Shown here in pieces: positions 47,562 through 55,645 of a stretch of DNA of 64,000 bases. The stretch covers positions 938,187 to 1,002,186 of the forward strand of contig NZ_KQ948990.1 in NCBI RefSeq assembly GCF_001514265.1, in the 5' to 3' direction. The notes under the pieces are model-generated. The model searched no databases. It had not been told where the DNA came from and saw only the letters and a list, made by a program, of their open reading frames with translations. Position numbers and translations under genes: made by a program. Every line of letters begins with the position of its first letter. The first letter of the stretch is position 1. This DNA comes from Streptomyces resistomycificus. Its GTDB lineage: Bacteria; Actinomycetota; Actinomycetes; Streptomycetales; Streptomycetaceae.

Positions 47562-48956
47562 GTGACCAGCCCAGCCAGCCCGGCACCTGCCGCACCGAAA
47601 GCCAAGCGGGACCGCACCCACTACCTCTATATCGCGGTGATCGTCGCGGTCGCCCTCGGCATCACGGTGGGCCTGGTGGCCCCCGACTTCGCCGTCGAGC
47701 TGAAGCCCATCGGCACCGGCTTCGTGAACCTGATCAAGATGATGATCTCGCCGATCATCTTCTGCACGATCGTGCTGGGCATCGGCTCGGTCCGCAAGGC
47801 CGCCAAGGTCGGCGCGGTCGGCGGTATCGCGCTCGTCTACTTCACCATCATGTCGCTGGTCGCCCTGGGTATCGGCCTGGTCGTCGGCAACATCCTGGAG
47901 CCCGGCACGGGCCTCGCGGTGACCGACGCGATCAAGGACGCCGGTCACGCCCAGGTCGACGCGGAGGCCAAGGACACCACCGAGTTCCTGCTCGGGATCA
48001 TCCCGACCACGATGGTCTCCGCCTTCACCGGCGGCGAGGTCCTGCAGACCCTGCTGATCGCCCTGCTCGCCGGGTTCGCGCTGCAGGCCATGGGTCCGGC
48101 CGGACAGCCCATCCTGCGCGGTGTCGAGCACATCCAGCGGCTCGTGTTCCGCATCCTCGCGATGGTGATGTGGGCCGCCCCGATCGGCGCCTTCGGCGCG
48201 ATCGCCGCGGTCACCGGCTCCGCGGGCGTCGACGCGCTCAAGAGCCTCGCCGTCCTGATGCTCGGCTTCTACGCCACCTGCTTCCTCTTCGTCTTCATCG
48301 TGCTCGCCGCGCTGCTGCGGATCGTCGCAGGCATGAACATCTTCACGTTCTTCAAGTACCTGGGCCGTGAGTTCCTGCTGATCCTGTCGACCTCCTCCTC
48401 CGAGTCGGCGCTGCCCCGCCTCATCGCGAAGATGGAGCACCTGGGCGTCAGCAAGCCGGTGGTCGGCATCACCGTCCCGACCGGCTACTCCTTCAACCTC
48501 GACGGCACCATGATCTACATGACCATGGCGTCCCTGTTCATCGCCGACGCCATGGGTACGCCGATGTCGATCGGTGAGCAGATCCCGCTGCTGCTCTTCC
48601 TGCTGGTCGCCTCCAAGGGCGCGGCCGGTGTCACCGGCGCGGGTCTGGCCACGCTGGCCGGCGGTCTCCAGTCGCACAAGCCGGCGCTGGTCGACGGCAT
48701 CGGCCTGATCGTCGGTATCGACCGCTTCATGAGCGAGGCGCGTGCCCTGACGAACTTCGCGGGCAACGCCGTCGCCACGGTCCTGATCGGCACCTGGACC
48801 AAGGAGATCGACCGCGAGCGCGTCGACGAGGTGCTCGCCGGACGGATCCCCTTCGACGAGGCCACGCTTCTCGACGACGGCCACGGCGGTGCCTCCGAAG
48901 ACGTCCACGCGGAGATTCCCGAACAGGGCGGCGAGAAGGAGCTGGCCAAGGCCTGA
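47562..48956 (+). CDS. dctA: C4-dicarboxylate/proton symporter DctA
   Basis: A 464-residue DAACS-family symporter for succinate, fumarate and malate. GTG 47562 follows AAGGAGG at six bases. The family marks are FVNLIKMMISPIIFCTIVLGI, the serine-rich re-entrant loop ILSTSSSESALPRLIAKMEHLGV, VPTGYSFNLDGTMIYMTMASLFIADA, LLLFLLVASKGAAGVTGAGLATLAG and VDRFMSEAR-like GIDRFMSEARALTNFAGNAVAT. Length is close to 450-464 known for DctA. The C-terminal 35 residues are acidic and cytosolic. Its neighbour two-component system is the expected regulator. Confidence 0.94.
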   Translation: MTSPASPAPAAPKAKRDRTHYLYIAVIVAVALGITVGLVAPDFAVELKPIGTGFVNLIKMMISPIIFCTIVLGIGSVRKAAKVGAVGGIALVYFTIMSLVALGIGLVVGNILEPGTGLAVTDAIKDAGHAQVDAEAKDTTEFLLGIIPTTMVSAFTGGEVLQTLLIALLAGFALQAMGPAGQPILRGVEHIQRLVFRILAMVMWAAPIGAFGAIAAVTGSAGVDALKSLAVLMLGFYATCFLFVFIVLAALLRIVAGMNIFTFFKYLGREFLLILSTSSSESALPRLIAKMEHLGVSKPVVGITVPTGYSFNLDGTMIYMTMASLFIADAMGTPMSIGEQIPLLLFLLVASKGAAGVTGAGLATLAGGLQSHKPALVDGIGLIVGIDRFMSEARALTNFAGNAVATVLIGTWTKEIDRERVDEVLAGRIPFDEATLLDDGHGGASEDVHAEIPEQGGEKELAKA

Positions 48957-49041
48957 GTGGCCCACCGGCCCTGAAGCCGGGGCCGCGAGGCCCCACGGAC
49001 GGGACGGGCCCGGCGCCTGAACCCGGGCCCGCCCCACGCCT

Positions 49042-49080
49042 CCGGGCGGCTGAGTACTCCCCCGTAGCTCAGCCGCCCGG
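49042..49080. terminator. Bidirectional terminator, dctA and TetR genes
   Basis: Perfect 13 bp stem CCGGGCGGCTGAG (49042-49054) with complement at 49068-49080; a further TAC/GTA can pair in the loop. It lies between convergent stops at 48956 and 49098. Confidence 0.85.
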
Positions 49081-49097
49081 TCGGCTTTCCGGCCGAC

Positions 49098-49730
49098 TCA
49101 CCCGTCGGCCTTCCAGTCGTTCAGCCCGGCCACCAGGCCGGTGGCACGCGAGGCGGGTACGCCCGCCGCGGTCAGTACCGTGACCGCGGCGGCGCGGCCC
49201 GCCTCCCGCGCTGTCAGCAGCCCGTCGTTCACCGCGTCCACCAGCGCGAACAGGGTCTGCTCCGTCACGTACGCCAGCGCCGCCGGTGGCAGCGGTGAGC
49301 TGAAGACACCCTCCTCCAGGCCCCGCCGCAGCAGCTCGCCGATGTCCCGGCGCACGGGCGCGAGACGGTCGCGGATGCCCTGCATCGTGACGCTGCGCTG
49401 CGCGAGGGCGACCAGGATGCGATAGCGGTCGGCGACCTCCCAGACCGCGAGCACCGAGCGCGCCACGGCCTCCGCCGGATCCTCGACGCCGCTCCGCCCC
49501 GCCGCGTGCGCGGCCGCCACCGACTCCACGGCGTCGTCGACGAGCGTGCCGACCAGCGCCTCGCGGCTCGGGAAGTGCCCGTAGACGGTCCGTCGTACGA
49601 CGCCCGCGGCGCGCGCGATCTGGTCCATGGACGCGTCGGGGTCGCGCAGCAGCTCGGTGAGGGCGACGTCGAGGATCCGGCGGCGGTTGGCGTCGGCGCG
49701 ACTGGATGGAGGGGTCGTCATGGCCGACAT
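49098..49730 (-). CDS. TetR-family regulator of the divergent MFS gene
   Basis: A 210-residue regulator. ATG 49730 follows GGAAGG; ATG 49721 is a second option. The helix-turn-helix part reads ANRRRILDVALTELLRDPDASMDQIARAAGVVRRTVYGHFPSREALVGTLV. The C-terminal domain (about 75-205) is a typical all-helical ligand pocket (YVTEQTLFALVDAVNDGLL). It is divergent from an MFS efflux gene; the intergenic region contains three copies of an 18 bp palindrome. This is the standard arrangement of a drug-responsive repressor and its pump. Confidence 0.92.
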   Translation of the reverse strand: MSAMTTPPSSRADANRRRILDVALTELLRDPDASMDQIARAAGVVRRTVYGHFPSREALVGTLVDDAVESVAAAHAAGRSGVEDPAEAVARSVLAVWEVADRYRILVALAQRSVTMQGIRDRLAPVRRDIGELLRRGLEEGVFSSPLPPAALAYVTEQTLFALVDAVNDGLLTAREAGRAAAVTVLTAAGVPASRATGLVAGLNDWKADG

Positions 49731-49752
49731 TCTGCCTTCCCTCTCCCCTGAT

Positions 49753-49816
49753 TTGCACACCGCTGTGCAACGGGCGTACATTGCACACGGTTGAGCAATT
49801 GCACAGTGATGTGCAA
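49753..49816. promoter_or_regulatory. Three TTGCACA-N4-TGTGCAA operators
   Basis: Site 1 at 49753-49770 and site 3 at 49799-49816 are perfect 7+4+7 palindromes TTGCACA-N4-TGTGCAA. Site 2 at 49781-49798 has one mismatch (TGAGCAA). Sites 2 and 3 abut. They fill the divergent region between the TetR and MFS starts, so both promoters would be covered by the repressor. Confidence 0.85.
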
Positions 49817-49856
49817 TATGAATCGCGTACGTCCGCAAGGAAGGCGACCCCGAGCC

Positions 49857-51533
49857 ATGCGACTCGTCATGAACGAACCCGTCGAGAGGATGGACCGCCC
49901 CTACGCCCGGCGCTGGTGGGCGCTGCTGGTCCTGTGCCTGAGCCTGCTGATCATCGTGATGGCCAACACGGCCCTCACCGTGGCGGCGCCGAGCATGACC
50001 CAGGACCTCGGCCTGTCCAGCTCCGACCTGCAGTGGGTCATCGACGGCTACACCGTGCCGTACGCGGCGCTGATGCTGCTGCTCGGCGCGGTCGGCGACA
50101 AGTACAGCCGCCGCGGAGCCCTCGTCCTCGGTCTGTTCGTCTTCGGCGGCGGCGCCGTGGCGGGATCACTCGTCGACAGCGCGGGCGGGGTCATCACGGC
50201 CCGCGCGGTCATGGGTGTCGGCGCGGCCATGATCATGCCGGCCACCCTCTCCCTCCTCGCCGCCACCTTCCCGCGCGCCGAACGCGCCAAGGCGATCACC
50301 CTGTGGACCGCCACGGCCGGCCTCGCGATCGCGGCCGGACCGCTGCTCGCGGGCGCCCTGCTGGAGGACCACAGCTGGAAGTCCACCTTCCTGATCAACG
50401 TGCCGATCGCCGCCCTCGCCGTCGTCGGCGCCCTCGCCCTGGTGCCGCCGTCCAAGGCGCACGGCAAGGGGCGGATCGACTACGTCGGCGGACTGCTGTC
50501 GGTCGTCTGGATCGCCGCCCTCGTCTACATGATCATCGAGGGCCCGCACTTCGGCTGGGGCGTCAAGGCGATCACCGCCGCGGTGGTCGCGGGCGCCGGG
50601 CTCGTCCTGTTCGTCGTGTGGGAGCTGCGCCACCCGCGCCCGGTCGTCGACGTACGCCGCTTCACCGAGCGCCGGTTCGCGGGCTCCAACCTCGCGGTGG
50701 CCCTGTTCTTCCTGGCCGTCTTCGGCGCCTTCTACTACCTGACCCAGCAACTGCAGTTCGTCCTCGGCTACAGCGCCCTGGAGACCGGCCTGCGCATGCT
50801 GCCCCTGGCCGGCGCGGTCTTCGTCGGCTCCGCCCTGACCGGTTACCTCACCCCGCGCGTCGGCATGAGGCTCACGGTCACCGCCGGCATGGTCGGCGGC
50901 ACGGCGGCCCTCGCGCTGCTCACCCAGGTCGACGCGGGCTCGTCGTACGGCGATCTCGTCGCGCCCCTGGTCATCCTCGGCCTCGCCATCGGGCTCGCCC
51001 TCTCGCCCTGCACGGACGCGATCATGGGCGCGTTCCCGGAGTCCGAACTGGGCGTCGGCGGTGCGGTGAACGACACCTCGCTGGAGCTCGGCGGCTCGCT
51101 CGGCATCGCCGTCCTCGGCTCGCTGCTGGCCACCTCGTACCACGACCACCTCGCCGACGCGACGGCCGGCAGCGAGCTCCCCGCGTCCACCCTGGCCACC
51201 GCGCAGGACTCGGTGGGTGCCGGATACGCCGTCTCCCAGGGCATCGCCCAGCAGGCCGAGAAGGCCGCGGCGCAGGCCGCCAAGGCCACCGACCCCCAGC
51301 AGGCGGCCCAGCTCAAGGCCCAGGCCGACCAACTCGCGCAGGGCGCTCACCGGATGGCCGACGCGGTCGGTTCCTCCTTCTCCGACGCGGTCGCCCACAC
51401 CAGCCTCGTCGGCGCGGTGGTCCTGGGGCTCGGCACGCTCGTGGTCGCGGTGCTGCTGCCGCGCGGGACGGGCGCGGAGCCGGCCCAGCAGCCGGCGGAG
51501 GAGGACGAACCCGTGCTCAGCGAAGTCGGCTGA
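49857..51533 (+). CDS. MFS drug transporter, DHA2 (14-helix) type
   Basis: A 558-residue efflux pump. ATG 49857 lies 12 bases after AAGGAAGG; earlier in-frame codons overlap operator site 3. Marks include ALLVLCLSLLIIVMANTALTVAAPSM, DLQWVIDGYTVPYAALMLLLGAVGDKYSRRGAL (motif A), the motif C-like TATAGLAIAAGPLLAGAL and repeated hydrophobic helices to residue 525. A long extracytoplasmic Ala/Gln-rich loop (AEKAAAQAAKATDPQQAAQLKAQADQLAQGAH) precedes the last helix, which is common in streptomycete DHA2 proteins. Substrate unknown. Regulated by the divergent TetR. Confidence 0.93.
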   Translation: MRLVMNEPVERMDRPYARRWWALLVLCLSLLIIVMANTALTVAAPSMTQDLGLSSSDLQWVIDGYTVPYAALMLLLGAVGDKYSRRGALVLGLFVFGGGAVAGSLVDSAGGVITARAVMGVGAAMIMPATLSLLAATFPRAERAKAITLWTATAGLAIAAGPLLAGALLEDHSWKSTFLINVPIAALAVVGALALVPPSKAHGKGRIDYVGGLLSVVWIAALVYMIIEGPHFGWGVKAITAAVVAGAGLVLFVVWELRHPRPVVDVRRFTERRFAGSNLAVALFFLAVFGAFYYLTQQLQFVLGYSALETGLRMLPLAGAVFVGSALTGYLTPRVGMRLTVTAGMVGGTAALALLTQVDAGSSYGDLVAPLVILGLAIGLALSPCTDAIMGAFPESELGVGGAVNDTSLELGGSLGIAVLGSLLATSYHDHLADATAGSELPASTLATAQDSVGAGYAVSQGIAQQAEKAAAQAAKATDPQQAAQLKAQADQLAQGAHRMADAVGSSFSDAVAHTSLVGAVVLGLGTLVVAVLLPRGTGAEPAQQPAEEDEPVLSEVG

Positions 51534-51558
51534 GCCCCGGTCCTACCGGGCACCGCCC

Positions 51559-51594
51559 GCGCGAGATCACGCCCAGGGGTCGGTGATCTCGCGC
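51559..51594. terminator. Terminator overlapping the MarR 3' end
   Basis: Perfect 12 bp arms GCGCGAGATCAC (51559-51570) and GTGATCTCGCGC (51583-51594) with a 12-base loop. It begins 26 bp after the MFS stop and includes the last codons of the convergent MarR gene, so it serves mainly the MFS transcript. Confidence 0.75.
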
Positions 51595-52037
51595 AGCAGT
51601 GTCAGCGCCTCGCGCAGCTGCCTCATGCGGCGCCTGCCGAGGTGCTCCTCCCATTCCCGCTCGACCTGCGCGACCACCGCGTCCGCGACCTCCTTGGCCG
51701 CCCACGCCTTCGCCGCCCCGCGCACCAGCCGGGCCCGCCGGTCCGACGGGTCCGGTACGCGGGTGACGTAGCCGGCCTTCTCCAGCTGGTCGACCAGGAA
51801 ACCGGCCGTCTGCTTGGTGATCTGGGCCTGCTCGGCGAGCTCGGTCAGGCGAGTGCCGTCGGGGCCGATGCGCTGCATGACCCGGGCCTGGGCGGGCGTG
51901 AAGTCGTCGAAGCCCGCCTCGGCGAGGGCGGCGAAGACACGGTTCTCCAGGGCCCGGTAAGGAAGGAACATGAGCACGCCCGTGTTGGGCTCGCTCTCCG
52001 CCACCATGGCCGACGCCTCCTGCACACTGCTTGACAT
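51567..52037 (-). CDS. MarR-family regulator divergent from a DinB-like gene
   Basis: A 156-residue winged-helix protein from ATG 52037. The DNA-binding part is RLTELAEQAQITKQTAGFLVDQLEKAGYVTRVPDPSDRRARLVRGAAKAWAA. The dimer helices are at both ends. Its start lies on an operator-like sequence that also overlaps the promoter of the divergent gene at 52.1 kb. It therefore should repress itself and that gene. Ligand unknown. Confidence 0.9.
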   Translation of the reverse strand: MSSSVQEASAMVAESEPNTGVLMFLPYRALENRVFAALAEAGFDDFTPAQARVMQRIGPDGTRLTELAEQAQITKQTAGFLVDQLEKAGYVTRVPDPSDRRARLVRGAAKAWAAKEVADAVVAQVEREWEEHLGRRRMRQLREALTLLREITDPWA

Positions 52038-52060
52038 TGGTCAGATTCCCTGACTACTTT
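52031..52060 (+). promoter_or_regulatory. Consensus promoter for the DinB-like gene
   Basis: TTGACA (52031-52036), 18 bp spacer, TACTTT (52055-52060). It drives the plus-strand gene starting at 52097, giving a leader of about 30 nt. The -35 lies inside the start of the divergent MarR gene. Confidence 0.7.
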
Positions 52061-52066
52061 GGTCAG
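52037..52066. promoter_or_regulatory. MarR operator with TTGGTCAG repeats
   Basis: TTGGTCAG occurs at 52037-52044 and again at 52059-52066, 22 bp apart. Between them GTCAG-ATTCC-CTGAC (52040-52054) forms a perfect inverted repeat. The cluster covers the spacer and -10 of the plus-strand promoter and the start of the MarR gene, a clear layout for repression. Confidence 0.7.
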
Positions 52067-52096
52067 AGAAGCTTACCATTTGAGTGGGTGATTCCC

Positions 52097-52744
52097 ATGG
52101 GTGTCGTACTGGGGACCGACGAGCGCTGGCAGATCGTCGACCGGGAGCGGACGAGCCTGGCCGACCTGCTGGAGGGGCTGAGCCCTGAGGAGTGGCAGAC
52201 GCCCACCCGGTGCGGTGACTGGCGGGTGCGGGACGTCGCCGCGCATCTGACCGTCGCCGCCCGCTTCAGCTACGGGACCGTCTTCAAGGAGTTCGTCCGC
52301 GCCCGCGGGAACAGCGACCGGATGATCCACGACTCCGCGGTCCGCGAGGCGCGGCTGCCCGTCGCCGAGATCGTCGCCAACCTCCGCTCCACCGTCGGCT
52401 CGCGCCGTCTCGCCCCCACCACCACACGCCGCGAACCGCTGCTCGACATCCTCGTCCACGGCCAGGACATCGCCCTGGCCCTCGGCCGTCGGCGCAAGAT
52501 GCCCCCGGCGGCCGCCCGCGACGCCGCCGACCGGGCCTGGACCATGCGCGTGCCGCCCCGCCCCTGGCCCCTGCCCGGCGCCCGGCTCGTCGCCACCGAC
52601 ATCGAGTGGACGCGCGGGGCGGGCGAGGAGATCCGCGGTCCCGTCGCCGTGCTGCTCCTGCTCGTGACCGGACGTCCGGAGGCCGCGCGCGAGTGGTGCG
52701 AGCTGGCCGGCGTCGACGCCCTTCGCCGACCTCCGTCGCTCTGA
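52097..52744 (+). CDS. Maleylpyruvate isomerase-family (DinB-like, mycothiol-dependent) protein
   Basis: A 215-residue four-helix-bundle protein from ATG 52097. It reads TSLADLLEGLSPEEWQTPTRCGDWRVRDVAAHLTVAARFSYG, with the W-PT-C-WRVRDVAAHL motif of the MDMPI_N family, and later LLDILVHGQDIALALGRR (metal-binding His) and a C-terminal segment GPVAVLLLLVTGRPEA. Family members use a zinc site and often mycothiol as thiol cofactor; the substrate here is unknown. The gene is divergent from, and probably repressed by, the MarR protein. Confidence 0.85.
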   Translation: MGVVLGTDERWQIVDRERTSLADLLEGLSPEEWQTPTRCGDWRVRDVAAHLTVAARFSYGTVFKEFVRARGNSDRMIHDSAVREARLPVAEIVANLRSTVGSRRLAPTTTRREPLLDILVHGQDIALALGRRRKMPPAAARDAADRAWTMRVPPRPWPLPGARLVATDIEWTRGAGEEIRGPVAVLLLLVTGRPEAAREWCELAGVDALRRPPSL

Positions 52745-52825
52745 GGCCTCCGGTCGCGGCAGTCGGCCACGGTCGAACGCGCAGGGGCACGCACCGGGCC
52801 CTGCTCGCCCTCTCGGTCCGGCCGC

Positions 52826-53716
52826 CTACGGGCGGGCCGAGTCGTTCAGCTCGGCCAGTTCCTCCATGGTCAGCGTCAGGTCCGCCGCGAGAGCGGAGTC
52901 GCGGATGGTCTGCGGACGGCTGGCTCCCGGGATCGGGATCACGGTCGGTGACTTCGCCATCAGCCAGGCGAGGCAGACCTGTTGGGGACTGACGCCGTGC
53001 CGCTCCGCCACGGCGTGGAAGGCCCCGAACCTCCTGTGGCCCTCGACCCGCGCGGGCCCGTCCAGGGAGCTGCGGGTGATGCCGCCGAGCGGGCTCCAGG
53101 GGAGGAACGCCAGCCCCAGCTCGGTGCAGAGGGCTAGCTCCGCCTCGCTGTCCCGTACGGCCGGCGAGTACTGGTTCTGTACCGAGACCAGCCGCTCGCC
53201 GAGCATGGCGCGGGCCGTGCGGATCTGGTCGGCGTCCGTGTTGGACACCCCGGCCAGCCGGATCTTCCCCTCGTCGAGCAGCTCGCGCAGCACGCCCACC
53301 GACTCCTCGAAGGGCACGGACGGGTCGGGCTTGTGCAGCTGGTAGAGGCCGATGGCGTCCACGCCGAGCCGCTTGAGGGAGGCCTCGGCGGCCGACCTCA
53401 GGTGCCGTGCGCCGCCCCGCACCGACCAGCTGCCGTCGGCAGGCCGGCCCCGGCCGCCCTTCGTGGCGATCAGCACGTCGGCCGTGTCACCGCCGTACGC
53501 GGCGAGCGCGCGGGCCAGCAGCAGTTCGTTGTGGCCGGGTTCGGCGCCGGGCAGGTGGTAGGAGTCTGCCGTGTCCAGGAGGGTCACGCCCGCGTCCAGC
53601 GCCGCGTGCGCGGTGGCCAGGGCGCGGGCCTCGTCGGGGCGGCCCTCGATGGACAGGGGCATCGCGCCCAGTCCGACCGCGCTGACGCGCAGCCCCCCGA
53701 GTGTGCGGTACCGCAT
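52826..53716 (-). CDS. Aldo/keto reductase
   Basis: A 296-residue NADPH-dependent TIM-barrel reductase from ATG 53716, one base after the stop of the epimerase gene. The catalytic tetrad is complete: Asp48, Tyr53 (LLDTADSYHLPG), Lys86 (IATKGG) and His128 (LYQLHKPD). The NADPH-binding end reads IPIPGASRPQTIRDSALAADLTLTMEEL. Substrate cannot be told. It is the second gene of a two-gene operon with the epimerase-like gene. Confidence 0.93.
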   Translation of the reverse strand: MRYRTLGGLRVSAVGLGAMPLSIEGRPDEARALATAHAALDAGVTLLDTADSYHLPGAEPGHNELLLARALAAYGGDTADVLIATKGGRGRPADGSWSVRGGARHLRSAAEASLKRLGVDAIGLYQLHKPDPSVPFEESVGVLRELLDEGKIRLAGVSNTDADQIRTARAMLGERLVSVQNQYSPAVRDSEAELALCTELGLAFLPWSPLGGITRSSLDGPARVEGHRRFGAFHAVAERHGVSPQQVCLAWLMAKSPTVIPIPGASRPQTIRDSALAADLTLTMEELAELNDSARP

Positions 53717-53717
53717 G

Positions 53718-54638
53718 TCAGCCGCCGTCCTTTCCGAGGGTCTCGGCCACGGCACGCGGCAGCCACCGCCGTACCTCACCGAAGGTGAAACCGAGCCGCG
53801 CGGCCCGGGAGTTGTCCATGCCGTAGGAGCGTGCGAAGGAGAACGGCGAGACCTCGCCGACCTCGACGGCCCGCAGGACGGTCCGGCCGCCCGGGACGTG
53901 GGCGGCCACCGCCGCGCACAACTCCTCGGTGCCCAGCACCCCGTCGGAGGCCGCGTTGACCGGCCCGGTGAAGTCCTCGCCGGCCGCCCAGGCCAGGAAG
54001 TCGGCGATCTCCTCGACGTGTACGTAGGTGGCCGGCCGGTTCGCGACCGGGACGGCGATCGGCTCACCGGCGCGGATGCGGTCGGCGTAGTGCCGCAGCC
54101 GCCCGGTGAAGTCGTCGGCCCCGCCCAGGACATGGGCCACCCGCACCGCCGTGTACGCGAACTCCCCGGCGGCCGCGAAGACCGCCTCGGCCTGCCGCTT
54201 GCCCTCGCCGTAGTGAGCCTGCGCGAACCGCGGGTCCTCCCAGGGGAGCCCGAGGTCGACGGGGACGGTCAGCGGGTCGACGGCGTCCTCCCGTACCGGC
54301 GTGCTCGAGTCCTCGTACTCGTACACCTCGACCGTCGAGGTCATCACGTAGCGGCGGGTCCGGCCGGCGAAGACCCGGCGGGCGACCGCCGCCTGGCGCG
54401 GGGTGTAGCAGACCTGGTCGACGACCACGTCGAAAGTGCGTGTGCCGAGTGCCTCGGTGAGGGAATTCTCGTCGTCGCGGTCGGCGACCAGATGAACCGC
54501 TCCGGGGGGAGGGGTGGAAGAGCCGCGATTGAGGACCGTGACCCGGTCGCCCGCCGCCAGCAGACGCGCGATCAGCCGCTTGCCGAAATAGCGACTGCCG
54601 CCGATGACCAATACCTCTCGTGCCTTTTCCATGACCAT
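53718..54638 (-). CDS. NAD-dependent epimerase/dehydratase (extended SDR)
   Basis: A 306-residue Rossmann-fold protein. ATG 54638 is close to GGGAGAA, and ATG 54632 is also possible with better spacing. The nucleotide loop is VLVIGGSRYFGKRLIARLLAAGDRVTVLNRG. The catalytic region has TSTVEVYEYED and, later, HYGEGKRQAEAVFA giving the Tyr-X3-Lys motif. Later parts (RPATYVHVEEIADFLAWAAG; GPVNAASDGVLGTEELC) are typical of sugar-epimerase-like proteins. Substrate unknown. It is divergent from an Lrp/AsnC gene only 39 bp away, the likely regulator. Confidence 0.9.
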   Translation of the reverse strand: MVMEKAREVLVIGGSRYFGKRLIARLLAAGDRVTVLNRGSSTPPPGAVHLVADRDDENSLTEALGTRTFDVVVDQVCYTPRQAAVARRVFAGRTRRYVMTSTVEVYEYEDSSTPVREDAVDPLTVPVDLGLPWEDPRFAQAHYGEGKRQAEAVFAAAGEFAYTAVRVAHVLGGADDFTGRLRHYADRIRAGEPIAVPVANRPATYVHVEEIADFLAWAAGEDFTGPVNAASDGVLGTEELCAAVAAHVPGGRTVLRAVEVGEVSPFSFARSYGMDNSRAARLGFTFGEVRRWLPRAVAETLGKDGG

Positions 54639-54677
54639 AATTCTCCCGGCGTACACACGTGTCCTGAAGGGGGAACC

Positions 54678-55187
54678 ATGGGAGTTCCGGCCGCCGCACC
54701 GAAAGAACCACGGCATCTTCGATCCGCCGCCAACGAAACGTCGGTGGCCTTCGACGCGCTGGACCGGCAGATCCTTCAGCTGCTCCAGACCGACGGCCGG
54801 ATCAAGCTCAGCGAGCTGGGCCGCCGGGTCCGGCTCAGCCCGGCGGCGGTCACCGAGCGGGTGCGGCGGCTCGAGGGCGCGGGGGTGATCAGCGGGTACG
54901 GGGCCCAGGTCGTCCCGGCCCTGCTCGGCTACGGCATCCAGGCGTTCATCCGGGTCGATCCGCACGGCGGCTACAACCTGAAGCACCCCAGGACCCTGGA
55001 GCTGATGGACCGCCCCGAAATCACCGAGGTGCACCACGTGGTCGGCGAGGACTGCTGGATCCTCAAGGTCGCGGTCCGGGACACCGTCCACCTGGAGGCG
55101 GTCCTCGACGAGGTCTCCGCGCTGGGCCGCACGACGACGTCGATCGTGCTGACCTCACCGGTGGAACGCAAACCGCTGTTGCCCTGA
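54678..55187 (+). CDS. Lrp/AsnC-family regulator
   Basis: A 169-residue regulator from ATG 54678, after AAGGGGGAA. The helix-turn-helix is FDALDRQILQLLQTDGRIKLSELGRRVRLSPAAVTERVRRLEGAGVISGYGAQV. The RAM ligand-binding domain follows (QAFIRVDPHGG; ITEVHHVVGEDCWILKVAVRDTVHLEAVLDEVSALGRTTTSIVLTSPV). It may respond to an amino acid. Close divergence from the epimerase/aldo-keto reductase operon suggests it controls that operon. Confidence 0.93.
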   Translation: MGVPAAAPKEPRHLRSAANETSVAFDALDRQILQLLQTDGRIKLSELGRRVRLSPAAVTERVRRLEGAGVISGYGAQVVPALLGYGIQAFIRVDPHGGYNLKHPRTLELMDRPEITEVHHVVGEDCWILKVAVRDTVHLEAVLDEVSALGRTTTSIVLTSPVERKPLLP

Positions 55188-55198
55188 CGTCGGCGTCA
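55185..55198. promoter_or_regulatory. MerR operator, TGACG-TCGG-CGTCA
   Basis: A perfect 5+4+5 palindrome overlapping the Lrp stop codon and lying 18 bp before the MerR start. On the opposite strand it reads TTGACGCCGACGTCA, similar to operators of MerR-type regulators. Confidence 0.55.
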
Positions 55199-55216
55199 AG
55201 GCTTACGTTCGTATCC

Positions 55217-55645
55217 ATGCGCATCGGCGAGCTGGCCGCCAGGGCCAACACCACGACCCGGACGCTCAGGTACTACGAGTCGCGTGGGCTGCTGCCCGCG
55301 CGGCGCGGCGGCAACGGGTACCGGACGTACGACGAGAACGACCTGAGGCTGCTGCGGCAGATCAGGACGCTGCAGGACTTCGGGTTCGACCTGGAGGAGA
55401 CGCGGCCGTTCGTGGAGTGTCTGCGCGCCGGGCACCCGGAGGGCGACTCGTGCCCGGCGTCGCTCCAGGTCTACCGGCGCAAGCTGGCGGAGCTCGACGA
55501 CCTGATCGGCGAGTTGCGGGCCGTGCGGGCCCAGGTCGGGGCGCAGCTGGCGAGGGCCGAGCGGGCGCGGGACGAGCTGGCGGCCGATGCGGAGGTTCCG
55601 GGCGGTCCGGAGCCGGTGTGCGAGCTGGGGAGGAACCGAGAGTGA
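55217..55645 (+). CDS. MerR-family redox-type regulator
   Basis: A 142-residue protein from ATG 55217 (MRIGELAARANTTTRTLRYYESRGLLPARRGGNGYRTYDENDLRLLRQIRTLQDFGFDLEETRPFVECL). The N-terminal MerR helix-turn-helix and dimer coil (KLAELDDLIGELRAVRAQVGAQLARAE) are standard. Three cysteines, Cys68, Cys79 and Cys135, lie in and after the effector-binding loop and could sense thiol stress or a metal. Its stop overlaps the start of a thioredoxin gene, so the two form an operon that could sense and repair disulfide stress. Confidence 0.93.
   Translation: MRIGELAARANTTTRTLRYYESRGLLPARRGGNGYRTYDENDLRLLRQIRTLQDFGFDLEETRPFVECLRAGHPEGDSCPASLQVYRRKLAELDDLIGELRAVRAQVGAQLARAERARDELAADAEVPGGPEPVCELGRNRE

Noticed and set aside
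49791..49856. Upstream start for the DHA2 MFS protein
   Set aside because: It would place coding sequence over operator sites 2 and 3 and has no ribosome-binding site; ATG 49857 follows AAGGAAGG.
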